NCBI GenBank assembly: GCA_905182985.1
Contig: CAJJDN010000102.1
Span: 265,235-329,234 of the forward strand
Source of the DNA: Paramecium sonneborni
Lineage: Eukaryota > Ciliophora > Oligohymenophorea > Peniculida > Parameciidae
DNA: 64,000 nt
Direction: 5' to 3'
Shown: positions 1 to 12,628 of the stretch, piece after piece
Position numbering within the stretch: the first letter of the stretch is position 1
Layout of the letters: each line of letters opens with the position of its first letter
The notes under the pieces: model-generated
What the model saw: the letters and a program-made list of their open reading frames with translations, nothing else
The model's database searches: none
What the model was told of the DNA's origin: nothing
Translations under genes and position numbers: made by a program

Positions 1-850
1 GAAGAATACTCACCAATTTGTGATGTTTATCAAATTTCATTTATTAATTCAACATCAGTTGATGAAACTTCGTAGTATCAAGAAAAACTAGATAAAATAG
101 TAGTTTCATAAGAGGTATGAAATAATCTCTATTATTAAGAATCAATATTTAATCATTTTTTTAATGGATTACTAAGATCCATAAAAAATTAGTCAGCTTG
201 ATTAAATAATTTCACTTCCTATGTAGATGGATACTAAACTTATTATTTTAAGTAATTCTGAATTTGATAATGATAATTTTGAACAATTATTAAATAAGAA
301 GAAAATAGAAAAAAGAATTTATTAAAAGAATATTTAATTTTGGTTCCCAATTTCATCTTAAATAAATGAAATGTAATTTTCATAATATTTGGAAATTTTT
401 TATAATCTAAATTAAAAAGAGAATGTAATAATAGTCAACAATAATAATTAATTATGTCATAAGATTAATGGTTTTCATCTTATAACAATGCTGTAGGAAA
501 GAAATTATCAAGAAGATGATAAGAAGAATAATAATAATAATGGAATGAAGAATTAACAAAGACTTTAACATAATGATTAATTAAAAAAGGCTAGATAATA
601 ATTGAAATAGAATATTGAGAAAGAGATTAAGCAACAATAACAATTATCATTATAGAATGATTAAGATCATTCAACAAATATGATTTTAGATTTTTAATGG
701 GCTAAAGAGAAGACTATCAAATTTGATGCAGAGGAAAAAGTATAAGTAGTTTAAAAATAATATTTGAAACCAATTTTCAACAATAATAGTGGAATATAAT
801 TTGAAATATTTTAATAGATAATTTCTAATAAACAATATGATTTTCATTGA
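1..850 (+). CDS. 3' part of an unrecognised gene
   Basis: Open from the window edge to TGA at 848-850 when TAA/TAG are read as Gln; the 5' end lies outside the window. One probable 25-nt intron (113-137, GTATG...TTAAG) restores the frame. The first half is ordinary mixed-composition protein with a hydrophobic stretch (YLIIFLMDY) and a strand-like LIILSNSEF. After about residue 150 it becomes rich in Asn and Gln (NNNNN, KQQQQ). I do not recognise a family. It runs in the same direction as the OSBP-like gene that follows about 295 bp downstream. Coding status is well supported by frame length and codon choice; function is unknown. Confidence 0.7.
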
Positions 851-1144
851 TTTGGAAATTAAAATCATACTTCATTAATTAATTTGAGTTTATTTATTTA
901 TAATAATAAAATTTTATAAAAGATCTTATAATTTCCAAAAAAGTCTTTTAATGAGGTTAAAAAATTAAGAATAGAATAAGAAAATTAAGAATACAATATT
1001 TTCGGAAAAAAAGAATAAATAATCATAATTTTATAATAATAATGATATTGAAGTTGATGATTAATTAAATTTTATTGATGAAAAGAATGAATTAAATGAT
1101 ATAAATAAATAATTTTCTCTTTTATAAATATAAATAATAATAAA
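851..1144. other. Spacer upstream of the OSBP gene
   Basis: AT-rich. From 951 one frame starting with ATG stays open and looks codon-biased (D-I-E-V-D-D-Q...), so it may be a 5' exon of the next gene. I could not find an intron that joins it in frame to the PH-domain exon. Confidence 0.4.
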
Positions 1145-4018
1145 TGCAATAAAATAACCGTGTTATTTATGAGTTAGAAGATGATGAAGATATAAAATAG
1201 GCACCCTTCCCAAAGTCTTAAGTAATATGATAAATTTAATAATGAAAGACCATAAAAATAGATAGAAAATTGGGTGCAGTGTAGTATATAAAATGGGGAA
1301 CTCTTTATAATTATTTCTTTTCTTTTGATCTAAGAAAGGGGAGGTTGTTATGTTACAAAACATAATAATCAAACAGTTATAATAATTATTATTCATTGAA
1401 TAAAGGAGATTTTGTTAGAGATGAAGTTGATATCTAAAAATGCGAACAATCTTTAAGAAAGAAAAAAAATTATTAATAGGTTAATGACTAGAAAGTAATA
1501 AAAAAGTTTATAATATAAGTCAGTGATATATGTAAGAACAGCAAAAGGTAGAGTATTTAAATTGATGATTGAAGAAAATGAAAATTATGATAAGATTTTA
1601 GGATATTTGTAGATTTGTTTTTCATCAAAAATGTAAAATGTAAAAGCATTTTATGCTCTTTTGGGAATAGGAGTAGTAAGAATTGATGGAAATGAATTTT
1701 AATTAACAACAGGAGTTGTTGTGTCTTTAAATGATTGGTCAATAAACAATAATAATAATTATTTGTTAAAAAATGACAATGGATTTAATTTATTAATAAG
1801 TAACATAGAATTACTGGGAGGGATAATAGGATCATTTTATAAATAACAGGAAATATTAGGAATTATATTTAATCCATCTAGTTAAACAATTGATATCATT
1901 TTATTTGATAATTTTTAGTAAATATCAATAATAATAAAATAGAAATCCTAAAATTTTACATTAAGCAATATTCAAATTAGTTAAATTTTCAAAAAAGAAA
2001 GTGACTCCATCAGGTAAAGGATAATTGTTGAAACTAAAAACTGATATAGCAGAGTTTAATTAAAATGATTACATAGAAATAGCTAAAAATGATAATGTAA
2101 AAATATATATACATACATCTAAATTGAATATAGCTGATTATGCATTAATATAAGGGAGTATGTTTTCAGCATAATATGTGGATGATTAAAATGATTTAGA
2201 TGGAGATAAATTATTATCAAATAATGCTCTTGAATTTTACAAAAAGAATTTTAAAAGAATGAATAATTAAGATGATGAAACTAAAGAATTTATAATTGTA
2301 TGTAAATAACAAACATAAGTCTTTATTTAAAATAATTTATCATCACCAAATAAAGGGAGTGCTTAAAAATAAAATTCTTTTAAATTTGATGAAATAAGTG
2401 ATGAAAGTGTAGGATAAGGATCAGGTGTATAAATAGCAAAGAGTATCAAAGGTAATATATATTAATAATCTTTATTACTTAGTTCATATGAGGAGATAAG
2501 TTAATGGTACAAGTGATACTAGTCCGAAAGTCTAGTTTATTAGTGATTTCTAAGCAAATGGATTTGAATAAGCAGCAAATTATGTTAATGAATTAAATGA
2601 ATAAAAATAAAAAGATGATGATAGAAATGAAAATAGTGATCTTAATGAAAATGGAAATTATAATAATAATAAATAAGAACCTTCTGATAATTTAATTATT
2701 AATAATAATAGTAAAAATAAACTTGAAGAATAATAATAAATTCTAATCTAAAATGAATAATAATAACTTTAGAATAATAAATCTAGTAAAACCGAATAAA
2801 ATTAAGAGGAAGATTCTGATGAAATAGATCTTGTTAAAGTTTCTATTGTTTTTGATGATGGAGAACATTGTAATTATAGAGATTATAATACAATTATGAA
2901 TTATGCTTTAAATTTTAGGAAAGTTGATAATAAAGATGAATATAGAGTTCAATCAGCTCATAAAAAAGGAGGCACCGCTTGCTAAGATGAAAAGATTATT
3001 GATTTAGCCAGAAGTGTTGGAAAAAACATGATTAAGTAAGTTGGTCAAAAATTACTTAGTGGAAATTTCAATTTAACTACTGTTTCTTTTCCTGTAAATT
3101 CATTTCTTTTTATATTTTTAGATTAAAGCTATGATTCCTAAATCAGCCTTAGAAAAAACCTTTATGTAAACCATTCTCTTTCCTCTTTATATGAATAAGG
3201 CTGCTTCTCTTCAAAAACCCTTAGAAAGAATGAAACTTAGTATTGTTGCTCTTATATCTAATTACATTTAAGCTAATTCATTTCTAAAACCTCTCAATCC
3301 AATCTTAGGAGAAACCTTTGAAGGTGGTTATGAAGATGGCACATAATTATATTGTGAATAAGTAATATTGAAATATTAAAATAGATATCTCATCATCCTC
3401 CTTTATCTTATTTTTTAGTATATGGTCCTAAAAGGTCTTATAAATTCTTTGGATATTCTCTTTATGAAGCAAAAGCAGGTTTAAATTCATTAACTATTTT
3501 GAATCATGGAAAAAGAACCATTTAATTTTTAGATTAGAAGATAGTTTGCACTTTTTCTTCAGAACATTATTCAGGAACATTCTTTGGAACAATGAAAAAT
3601 GAATCTCAAGGAGCTCTTTCTTTTACAGATGAAGCTAATAGTATAAAGAAAATGATAATTAGATTTAAATTGTATTGTTTAATTGGGGAAAGTGAAAAAT
3701 AAGCCAACCGATTATTTTGAAGGTGAAATAAAGCAAGGAAAGACTGTGCTTAGTAAATTATATGGAAGTTATATGGGTTTTGCAGATTTTGATGGGATTA
3801 GATATTGGGATGCTAGAGTAATAAAACCGTTTGCAATGCAGATATTGAAATCTAATTTGGAATCAGATCATGCAAAGAGAAGTGATCGAATTTGTATGAT
3901 AGCTGGGGATATTAATAAAGCATAAATAGAAAAGGAGAGATTAGAATAATTGTAGAGAAATGATGCAGCTTTAAGGAAGGAGTTTTAAAAATAGAAGAAG
4001 AAAAAAGATTAAAAATGA
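1145..4018 (+). CDS. Oxysterol-binding-protein-related protein with N-terminal PH domain
   Basis: Lipid-transfer protein of the OSBP/ORP family, which moves sterols or PI4P between membranes at contact sites. The N-terminus looks like a PH domain (KWGTLYNYFFSFDLRKGRLL, then VIYVRTAKGRVF). The C-terminal half carries the ligand-binding domain with the family signature EQISHHPP directly after the 3362-3384 intron, preceded by LNPILGETFEGG. The end has the usual W/K-rich segment (RYWDARVIKPF) and a Lys/Gln-rich tail. Seven micro-introns restore one frame: 1222-1248, 1495-1519, 1918-1942, 2452-2482, 3094-3121, 3362-3384 and 3641-3662. An Asn/Gln/Asp-rich linker separates PH and ORD. I chose the ATG at 1145 as the first in frame with the PH exon; an upstream exon is possible. 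A lipin gene follows 22 bp downstream. Confidence 0.92.
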
Positions 4019-4040
4019 ATAATATATATTATTAATAATA

Positions 4041-6026
4041 ATGAGCTCTATAACTTAAAAGATAATATCCAAATTAGACATCAGACAAGTAATGGAATTT
4101 GAATCTATATGTTTAAGTATTATTTAAGTGGATGTATTGACATTATTGTTGTTTAATAAAGTAATGGGTCGTTGAAATCTACTCCATTTCATGTTAGATT
4201 TGGAAAATATGATGGTTAAGATTATTAGGTTGATTTAATTGTTAATGGAAATTTGACAAATGTAAAAATGAGATTAGGAAAGGAAGGTGCAGCATATTTT
4301 GAAAATAGTTCTTTTTCTTCTGGTTATTAATCTGATGATTCATGTTTAGATAAAATAAGGTATAATTAACTAAATAGATAATATAGTCATTTAGATGAGA
4401 CATCCAGCATTTTTAGATAATCATTGAATTATTAGAAACCTGATGATCTCTTTAATAGTGATAAAAAAAATAGTAATTGGCTTTAAACACTAAAATTTTG
4501 GTAAAAAGGATCCAATTAAAAAAAGGAGAGTGGAGTTAAGATAGAAACAATAAATAACCTTAAAGAATTTTAATAAGAAGATACGTCATTTATAGTAATA
4601 ATATTATAATAATATTAGGGATTATCAAAAATATAATTAGATAAATAAAATTTATAATTCCAGTAATAATAATAAGAGAAATAGATATAAACCTAAGATT
4701 TTGAGAATAATAATATTGCATATAGTGATAAAGAGACATTGTCACCACGATAATCAGTTATGGAACTTTCTTTATGTGGTTAATAGATTTAATAATAAAA
4801 TTTAACATAAAATTAAAGATTATAATTGTTTGAATAACATAAAGTGCCTTATACAACATTTACAAAGGATTCATTAAAGATAATTAATAATAAAGATTTA
4901 GTGTTTAAGATCGGAGATAAATTTTTCAGTAGAGAGGCTGGATTAATTTAATTATTGGCTAAGTAAGTGTACAATTAAGAAATGATAATAGATAGTTTGG
5001 ATTAATAGAAAAAGTAAAACCCTTAATAATAATTATAATGGTATAGTGTTTTATTTGGTAAAAAGAAAGGATTAGATTAAATTGAATAGAATAATAATAA
5101 TAGTGAAATAATAAACAATAATGAATAAACGTAAAAATAACATCAATAATTTAAATCATAAGATAGACTTAGGAAAATGAGTGAAGATTCCATTGATACT
5201 TAAAGTACAATTTCTATATAAAGAAGAAGGAGATAATAGAGACCAATATTAAAACCTCATTCATCTATATTAAAATAATTGGGATTGCGAAAAGGAGAAA
5301 ATAAAATTACTTATAGATTGTGTATACCAAAAAAGAATGATATTGTTGAATTACATGGAACTATTTATTTGTATGATTAAAAAACGAAATTGGTTATTTC
5401 AGATATAGATGGAACTATAACTAAATCAGATATATTAGGTTAATTAATGCCAAAATTAGGAACAGATTGGAATCATGATGGGGTAGCTAATTTTTATTAG
5501 AATATACAATCAATGGGTTATAATATAATGTATTTGACTGCTAGAGCAATAGGTTAAGCAGATTAAACAAAAGAATTCATTTATAATTTATAATAACAAA
5601 GCACTAAATTACCTAAAGGACCTGTAATATTGAGTCCTGATAGTTTATTTCCTGCATTTAAAAGAGAAATAATTGACGGAACACCAGAATTATTTAAGAT
5701 TACTGCTTTAAAAGAAATAAGAAATTTATTCATCGGAGAAAGTCCTTTCTATTGTGGATTTGGAAATAGAATTACAGTATATTTAAATATTATATATTAT
5801 TTAGGATTCTACAGCATATTAAGCAGTCAATGTTGATATTAGTAGAATATTTATCATTGATCCAAAAAGTGATATTCATAAATTTGATACTGATGAAAAA
5901 ACTAGCTATGTAGAATTAAATAAGAATATTCAGCTTTATTTCCCTCCTGTAGATGAAGGAGAGTATTAATCTTAAAACTTCTGGAAGATTCCAATCCCTG
6001 ATTATTTTGATATCAATTATTCATGA
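4041..6026 (+). CDS. Lipin-type Mg2+-dependent phosphatidate phosphatase
   Basis: Lipins dephosphorylate phosphatidate to diacylglycerol at ER/nuclear membranes. The conserved N-terminal lipin domain is clear ([12 protein letters not shown], then [13 protein letters not shown] and [11 protein letters not shown]). The C-terminal LNS2 phosphatase domain has the HAD catalytic motif [11 protein letters not shown], followed by [25 protein letters not shown] and [16 protein letters not shown]. Between the two is a long Gln/Asn-rich linker, as is usual for ciliate proteins. Two introns are needed: 4089-4117 (joins the first exon to YYLSGCID) and 5777-5804. The catalytic Asp pair (DxDGT) is intact, so activity is expected. 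It starts 22 bp after the OSBP stop. Confidence 0.94.
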
Positions 6027-6081
6027 TTCTTCATTATAATTAATTATTATATTAGTATTCTAATAGCAATAATTAAATTAT

Positions 6082-7234
6082 ATGCATTTTAGAGGTTTAT
6101 AGAATTTAGGAAATACTTGCTATATGAATAGTTTTATTCAAGCCTTGCATCTTTGCAGTGATTTCAGATAACAAGTATTAGATTTTGAAATTAACAGAAT
6201 CGCTTAGTAATTATAAGATTACACTTAAAATAAACAACTTGGAAACAAACCAAATGTAGGTTTATTATTGTAATTATAATAATTATTTGCTTTTCTTTCA
6301 TTTTCTGCTAGAGAAAGCATCAATCCTATCCGATTTAGAATGACCTTACCAGATTAATTTAAAAACAATTACAATTAACATGATGCTAATGAATTTGGAA
6401 AAATCCTCTTAGATGAGATTGAGACTAATCTTAAAAAACTCAAAATCTATGAAGTAAACTATTTATACTATTTAGAATTTAATAAAAGATTCTTTTTAAG
6501 GCTAAATAGAATGGACAATTGAATGTTTAAATTGCAATTAAATATTCAAAACATAGGAAGACATCTTAGATTTAAGTTTATCAATCCCTAATACAAATTC
6601 AATCAAACTTGAAGAATTGATTGAAGAAAATTGTAAACCTGAGATTATGGATGGTGATAATTAATATTAATGTGATAATTGTAATTCAAAAACTAATGCT
6701 AAAAGACATTTCACAATTAAGAAAACTGCTTAGAATTTTATTATTACGCTTAATAGATTTGATTTCAAATATTCAGGAAACACTAAAATCTTAACAAAAG
6801 TTGATATTCCTAATAAAATCCAAATAAATTAACAAAGTTTATTTTTATAAGCAGTAATTGTTCATTCTGGAGCTCAAATTAATTATGGACATTACTTCAC
6901 TCTTTCTAGATATACTTTATTAAATGATGAATAAATATGTAGATATCCTTGCATTTAAACTGCTTTATAGAATTTGTATGTCTAATAGACTCCCTATATT
7001 TTATTTTATAAAACTGATTATCCATATTAAGTAGCAAAGATTAAGTAAAATTTTTTGAAGAATATTATTGATCAGGATAATTAAAACTATATGAATTTGA
7101 AGTAATAAAATTAATAACAATAATAATAAATGATAGTTTAAAATTAATAAACTTTCAACTAAAAGAATGATGATGATGACGATGATTATGGATAATAAGG
7201 GAATTAAGGAGTACAAAATCGTATAATTTTTTGA
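6082..7234 (+). CDS. Ubiquitin carboxyl-terminal hydrolase (USP/UBP family)
   Basis: Cysteine protease that removes ubiquitin from substrates. The Cys box GLQNLGNTCYMNSFIQAL sits at the very N-terminus and the His box (SGAQINYGHYFTLSRY) near residue 270. In between is a zinc-ribbon-like pair of CxxC motifs (ECLNCNQ, CDNCNSK), as in many USPs. QHDANEF matches the QQDAxEF element. One intron, 6454-6475. The region after the His box is short and the usual W-x-x-F/Y-D-D element is weak. The tail after YKTDYP is Gln/Asn/Asp-rich (poly-D stretch). Stop TGA 7232-7234. A small USP without extra domains; catalytic Cys and His are both present. Confidence 0.9.
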
Positions 7235-7270
7235 AAATCAATATTTATTAATTATTTCATATTCAATTTT

Positions 7271-7993
7271 ATGTAGTAATAAGACTAATTCTCATAATCT
7301 GATGTAAGATAGAGGTAAAAGTCTTGTACAGTAGACAAATTATCAGAAAATGATGTAATTTTGTTTTTTCTAATTAATCAGCTCAAAGATTTCAACTTAG
7401 ATGATATTAATTTCAATAAAAAGAGAGTATCTTTGGCAGTTATTTGTCAATAGAATTAAAATGATGAATCTTTAGTTAAATATTAGAAATCAATTTTGGA
7501 AAATGTAGATGAACTTAAAGATGAAGGTTGATAATTATGAAAATTAATTTTTAGCTCCTGAAGTAGAGTTTTTTTTGATGGAAATACACTTTCCTTAATA
7601 TCCAGAGAGATCTATTGCATTAGATTTACAATTTGGAATAAAAGAAAATGAGAAATCTCCTTTGAAGATTAAAGAAGGGGAAGAATATTATATTAGTTTG
7701 CATTTTAAGGTGAAAAATGATTGTGTTGTTGGTTTAAAGTTATATAATACAATTAAAAGACATGGAATAAAAGGTGTCAATATCTACATATGATTTTAGT
7801 TGATTCATATGAGGAGATGGTGGGCTCATTTGCACCTAAAAAACATATATAAATATATAATATGGAATCCTAAATTGCTCCATCAGGATTTTTATCAAGA
7901 GGAAATTATAAGGGAAAATTGTTGTTTGTTGATGGGGATGGCATTGTACATATGCAATTTGAATATTATTTTGAAATTACAAAAGATTGGTGA
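7271..7993 (+). CDS. Rho GDP-dissociation inhibitor (RhoGDI)
   Basis: Cytosolic chaperone that extracts prenylated Rho-family GTPases from membranes. The N-terminal regulatory arm has DESLVKYQKSIL (compare DDESLRKYKEALL in animal RhoGDI). The immunoglobulin-like domain carries the hallmark series KIKEGEEYYISLHFKV, VGLKLYNTIKRHGIK, VDSYEEMVGSFAP and SGFLSRGNYKGKL, ending in FEITKDW. Four introns: 7355-7381 and 7427-7453 (both 27 nt, multiple of three, no TGA, so they could be mistaken for exon), 7527-7554 and 7774-7799. Start taken at the ATG 37 bp after the USP stop. Length after splicing is close to animal RhoGDI. Confidence 0.92.
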
Positions 7994-8081
7994 TGTAAAT
8001 TGCATATATTTATATGTAACTGTTAATCATCTATACACAATATTATTAACTTTCTTCATTTAACTTACTTGACTTCTAAAA

Positions 8082-9054
8082 ATGTAAGCTGCTTTTAATC
8101 AGGTTGGAAATTTAGGATAAGCTGTGCTTGTATAGATGAATGAATAAGCATAAAACTTAATTGAAGCCATGTCTAGTAGTTGTTTAGATATTTTGGGTTA
8201 ACAGGATGGTATCTTTATAAAACAAAAGTTTGAATTGTTTGAAGCCCTTACAGGTATGATTTCTTAGTCATTCTTAGGTTTTGAAACACCAAATGTATAT
8301 AAGGTATATCCTGCAAACGATTAAGGTAAGAAAAAAAAGCAGAAGGCTTTATTTAAATGCAAAGAAAAGTCATCAACATGTGCTAGAATTTGTCTTCCGT
8401 AAGTTATTATATTTATAAGTGAATTTTAGAGGTAATGCTAGACCTTTTGAGATGAAAATCAGTAATTATGGATGCAAAGACTTCTAACCTGCTATGGCAA
8501 AAATGTTTATGAAAGACGATAAGAGAATAGTTTTTAAGTTCAAGAGAGAATATTAATGCACATGTTTGTGTTTCAACAGGTATCAATTATATAAAATTAT
8601 AAAATAGACCTCGACTTGAAGTTTTGTATGTAGAGAATGATTAAAATAAGAAACTAGGTACAATTGTTAACCCTTGGTATTTCTGTAATATTGGTTGTCA
8701 TGTTCTCGACATAAATGATAATCTAAGATATATAGTAGAAGCTAGTTGTTGTTAGACATATTTCTGGTGTAGATGTCCATGTAATTCATGTAACAAAGTT
8801 GAGTTTGTAATTAAAATTCCAAATGGTGAAGTAAGAATTGATCATTTAATTTTTTATAGGTTGTAGCTCATTTAATGAAAAAAGGAAAAGATTGTTGTAA
8901 GAATATGATTGGAGATGCTGACAATTTCAGTTTAATATTCCCTAAAGGAGCTACAAAGGAAGACAAAGCATTGCTCCTTGCTGTAACTCTAATGATGGAC
9001 TACATGTACTTTGAAGATAAATAGGGGGCTGAAGCTTCTGTTGGACCAGCTTGA
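8082..9054 (+). CDS. Phospholipid scramblase-like protein
   Basis: Member of the scramblase / LURAP-like (tubby-like beta-barrel) family. Recognisable stretches are IFIKQKFELFEALTGFETPN, VYKVYPAN, FKFKREY, LGTIVNPW (the xGxIxKxW position), GDADNFSLIFPKGAT and the C-terminal hydrophobic LLAVTLMMDYMYFED that corresponds to the family's membrane-proximal helix. Cys-rich clusters (CTCLCFN, CCQTYFWCRCPCNSC) match palmitoylation-type sites. Four introns: 8254-8277, 8399-8429, 8580-8607 and 8831-8859. It begins about 90 bp after the RhoGDI stop. Whether it scrambles lipid cannot be read from sequence. Confidence 0.85.
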
Positions 9055-9124
9055 GTTATCATTATACATTGAACATATATTCAAAATAATATAAAATTTA
9101 TAATAATATTTATTATATTAACAG

Positions 9125-10556
9125 ATGAGTAGTTAATTTGAAGCTGACGATTAAATGTTATATGCAGATGATTCATAATTTATAGAATAAATTACCTAGA
9201 AATTATCAAAGATTAGGAATAATCTAGGAATTGATATTTATGATTAAGAGAATCTCAAAACTCCATAATCTGAATAATCTGGTAGAAATAATGAACATAA
9301 TACTTTTGGTAGGGAAAAGAAAACTACTGAATCCAAAAATAATCTATAAGATGTTTAAGAACTCAATTTTATAACAAGCTCTAAACATAAAAATAATAAT
9401 AATAATAATGTTAATCTTAATAATGATTACTAGTATTCAGGTTAAAGTGTTAAAGAAGAACACTAATATCAATAATCTTAATCTGGTACTAAAGATGATA
9501 TCCTTCCATAATAAATCAGTTTCCTATAAAATAAACTTGAAGCCCTCAAATAAATTTGTAATATTTTTATTTTTATTTAAGATCCATGTCAAGGATAAGA
9601 TTAAGCTAGCTTTCTTGAAAGAGAAAATGTCTATCTTAAAATAGAATTAGAATTAAAATCCAAATAGGAAAGATTTCTAAGATAATAATTAACCACCTTA
9701 ACAGAAGAATATAATTTGAAATAATAATAATTACAACAAATCATCTAAGATTTAAAATAATAACATGAAGAATTTGTTTAAGCTACTGATCTAACTTAAG
9801 ATATTAAATAATATATTCTCTCATTGGAATCAGATTTACATATGACCAAAGGAGAATTAGATTTATTTACTTAAAGATTAGCTAAAGAATAATCAGAAAA
9901 AGAAATTCTTTAAAATTAAATTAATAACATTCATAATAAAGCAAAAGATGAGTTCTAAAAACTTTATGAAAAAGCCTTTAAAGAATTATAATTCATGTGT
10001 TAAGCTCTCAGTTCAGAATTGCTTACAGAATAAATTGATAAAAAAGTTAATAGAATTTCATAATAAACTAATCTATCCAAAATGTATCAAGATTTAATTG
10101 ATGAAAAAATGATTTTGGTATCTTTTTTTATATATTTTTTAGGAAACTAAAATTGACAATCTAGAAAATTAATTAGAATCCTATTAAAACAAATAATTTA
10201 CTATTAGTTATGCACCATCAATAAAATCTATTTATGAAAAAAGATTACATGTTATGAAACAAGGTTTATTGCATTGGAAAACTAGAACTTAATAAATTGA
10301 ACAAATTGTACTTTAATGGATTCAAAAATTGAAATAAGAAAACTAATAATTAAAAACATCACTTATCAAAAAACAAAATAAAATGTTTGTTGTCTTTGAA
10401 AACTTATTAAGAGAAATATATTAACAATTTGAATAAGATAAATATGTTTAAATGGAAGAAATTAAAAAGTTATAAGAATAAAAAGTTGATGATCAAGTTA
10501 AAATCACTAAACTTAGATCAACAATTCAGTAATAATGTAAAACAAAAAAAAGATGA
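9125..10556 (+). CDS. Coiled-coil protein, function unknown
   Basis: ATG 71 bp after the scramblase stop; TGA 10554-10556. The first 110 residues are acidic and Asn/Gln-rich. The rest is almost continuous heptad-like coiled coil (e.g. LESDLHMTKGELDLFTQRLA). Two introns: 9558-9581 (24 nt, multiple of three) and 10118-10142 (25 nt, needed for frame). A short conserved-looking segment, RLHVMKQGLLHWKTRTQQ, interrupts the coil. No catalytic domain or transmembrane segment. Probably structural (cytoskeletal or basal-body proteins often look like this), but this is only an inference from shape. Confidence 0.85.
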
Positions 10557-10634
10557 TAATGATAATAATTAAAATTACTCTTTAAAATGAATATATATAA
10601 ATAAATATATATAGATTATCAAACTAGAACTAAG
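10557..10634. other. Convergent intergenic gap
   Basis: A 78-bp AT-rich spacer between the stops of the coiled-coil gene (+) and the TRIM-like gene (-). No recognisable terminator or poly(A) signal. Confidence 0.5.
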
Positions 10635-12628
10635 TCAAATGGCTATTATTAATCCATACTTTTTGATTTCATCTACTTTCCTTTTGACTCTTGTTAAATT
10701 TATGATATTTTGATTTAAATAAATTTAATTTAAAGATTAATGCTGCATAGTTTTAGAATATTTTTTACCTAAAAAATATAAAATTAATACATAAATCAAG
10801 TATGGTATCTATAATTTTATCAGTTAGCATGTTACTTGATAAATTTATAGTTTATATTTAATTGTTCTCTTAATCATTTTCATTTTGTTTTTCTATCAAT
10901 TCTACCAATAATTATTAGGCTGCTCCATCTTAAATTTTATTTTTCGCTAATTTTAACACTCTTAGATTTTTTGTTTTTTTTATTATAGTAATTAAAGCAA
11001 GTAATCCTTCATCTCCTAATTCAGCTTGACTAAAATCACATTAATCTAAATTATCTCCTTTTAATTTAACAATTAAAGGTTAGAATTTTTCATTGATTTT
11101 CTTTTATTTCATTGATCTTCTGATAGGTGAAGGAGAAACAGTTCGTCTAGTAGCTAAAGTTGTTGCTGAAGGGGATTTCTTTAAATTATTCAAATATTAA
11201 TCATCTAATTCTTAAGATGTTAAAGGTTGATCAGTTCGCTAATGATTTGAATAGGATAACTATTAATAAGCTGAATTTTAAGGTTATTAATATTACTATT
11301 ATGGAGCATATAAAAATTATTATTATTACTATTACTATTACTATTATTATTACTATTACTATTATTATTACTATTACTATTAATACTATTACTATTACTA
11401 TTATTACTATTACTATTATTATTATTATTGTGATTGTAATTAATATTATTATTATTATTGATTTAATTACTATTTATACTGTTGATTCTCTTAATATTAT
11501 CTGATCCATAATTCCATTTAATTTTAATTTAAAGGATCCTAAATTATTGAACTATTAATATCTTTTAGCAATGAACATTCAGTAATAGATTCAAGTCTTG
11601 ATAAGGAATTTTCTAATCTAAATTAAGGATCTTTTTAATAAATAATCAAATGAGTATTTATGAATTACTCTAAATCACTTTTAAGTTCTAGATGTATTTC
11701 TCTAAAAGATGGTTCATCTATCTTAAGTAATATTTATTATTTTGTAGTTTCTAATTCTTTTAGATATTATGCACCAATCAACATCAATTCGTTAGTTGAA
11801 GAAATTGATATCAATTCAAATGGAATAGAATTAGACTTTTATTATTCTTCATAGTATTGAATTCTATCTTTACTAGTCATTCTCCATAACTCAACTTTTC
11901 GTTAGACATCAATAAATGCTTCAGCTATATATTTGTTATAAAGTTCTTATGAATGGATTATTTTATCCTTGCATTCCTATATGATTTTATTTCTTTTGTT
12001 ATCTAATATTATGGTTAATTCATCAAAAAATTAATTGATTTGCTTAATCTATATATCTAAATTAGATTAAAAATGCAATTCAATTTTGTTAAAATATTAA
12101 GACATTTCAAAGGTTTCATTTGCAGCTTTATCCAGTCTTTCTGACATATCTTTTAATTCTTCAATTCTTCTTATAATCTTTTTTAACGCATCTTCTAAAT
12201 TAACAACTTTATGATCTGCATGATCTCCAAATAATGCACATTTTGCACAAATTCTCACTCGATGATCAACACAAACAACATCCATTTTTTCACCATGTTT
12301 CTTACATCTATCAGGATCTTATTCATTTTCTAATTATTTTGGAGAATTGTTCATTACAATTTTTCTATTTGTTGGCTTATTTTTTATTATTTACATTAAA
12401 GCAAAGTTTTTTGGGAATTCATTCATTTAATTCCTAGTTACTTATACCCTATGATTATAATTCAAATTAATACCCATCTTCTTTGCATACAAATTGATTC
12501 CCATTTTTTAATTTTTCAGTTAGACATTCTGCACATACACTATGACCACAATCAGGTAATAGAAATGGCTCTCTTTAAATAGAGAAATATTCCTTGCAAA
12601 ATTAACAAGCGAATAATTCAGAATTCAT
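10635..12628 (-). CDS. TRIM-like protein: RING, B-box, coiled coil, poly-Q, leucine-rich repeats
   Basis: Likely E3 ubiquitin ligase. The N-terminal RING is compact: CQFC, then CGHSVCAEC, then C downstream. After a 25-nt intron (12449-12473 on +) comes a B-box zinc finger (CKKHGEKMDVVCVDH, ICAKCALFGDHADHK), then a coiled coil (IRRIEELKDMSERLDKA). The middle has a 38-codon, nearly pure Gln tract at 11317-11430. The C-terminal part is RNI-type leucine-rich repeat (NLRVLKLAKNKIQDGAA, TINLSSNMLTD). A second intron of 22 nt lies at 10769-10790. RING plus B-box plus coiled coil is the tripartite motif order; an LRR tail is unusual. The domain content suggests substrate-binding by the LRR. Confidence 0.9.
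11317..11430 (-). repeat. Poly-glutamine codon repeat made of TAA/TAG
   Basis: 38 codons inside the TRIM-like gene: 36 are TAA or TAG, one is CAA and one is TAT (Tyr). On the + strand it appears as a TTA/CTA microsatellite. It can only be coding under the ciliate code, because TAA/TAG would stop translation otherwise. Confidence 0.93.

Noticed and set aside
3683..3925. Stand-alone ORF starting MGKVKNKPTD
   Set aside because: It is the last exon of the OSBP-like gene; a 22-nt intron at 3641-3662 joins it in frame.
7800..8063. + strand ORF MIHMRRWWAHLH...
   Set aside because: Wrong-frame reading of the RhoGDI last exon (VDSYEEMVGSFAP).
11160..11504. 114-codon + strand ORF rich in Ile/Thr
   Set aside because: It is the antisense shadow of the TAA/TAG poly-Q tract and neighbouring codons in the TRIM-like gene.
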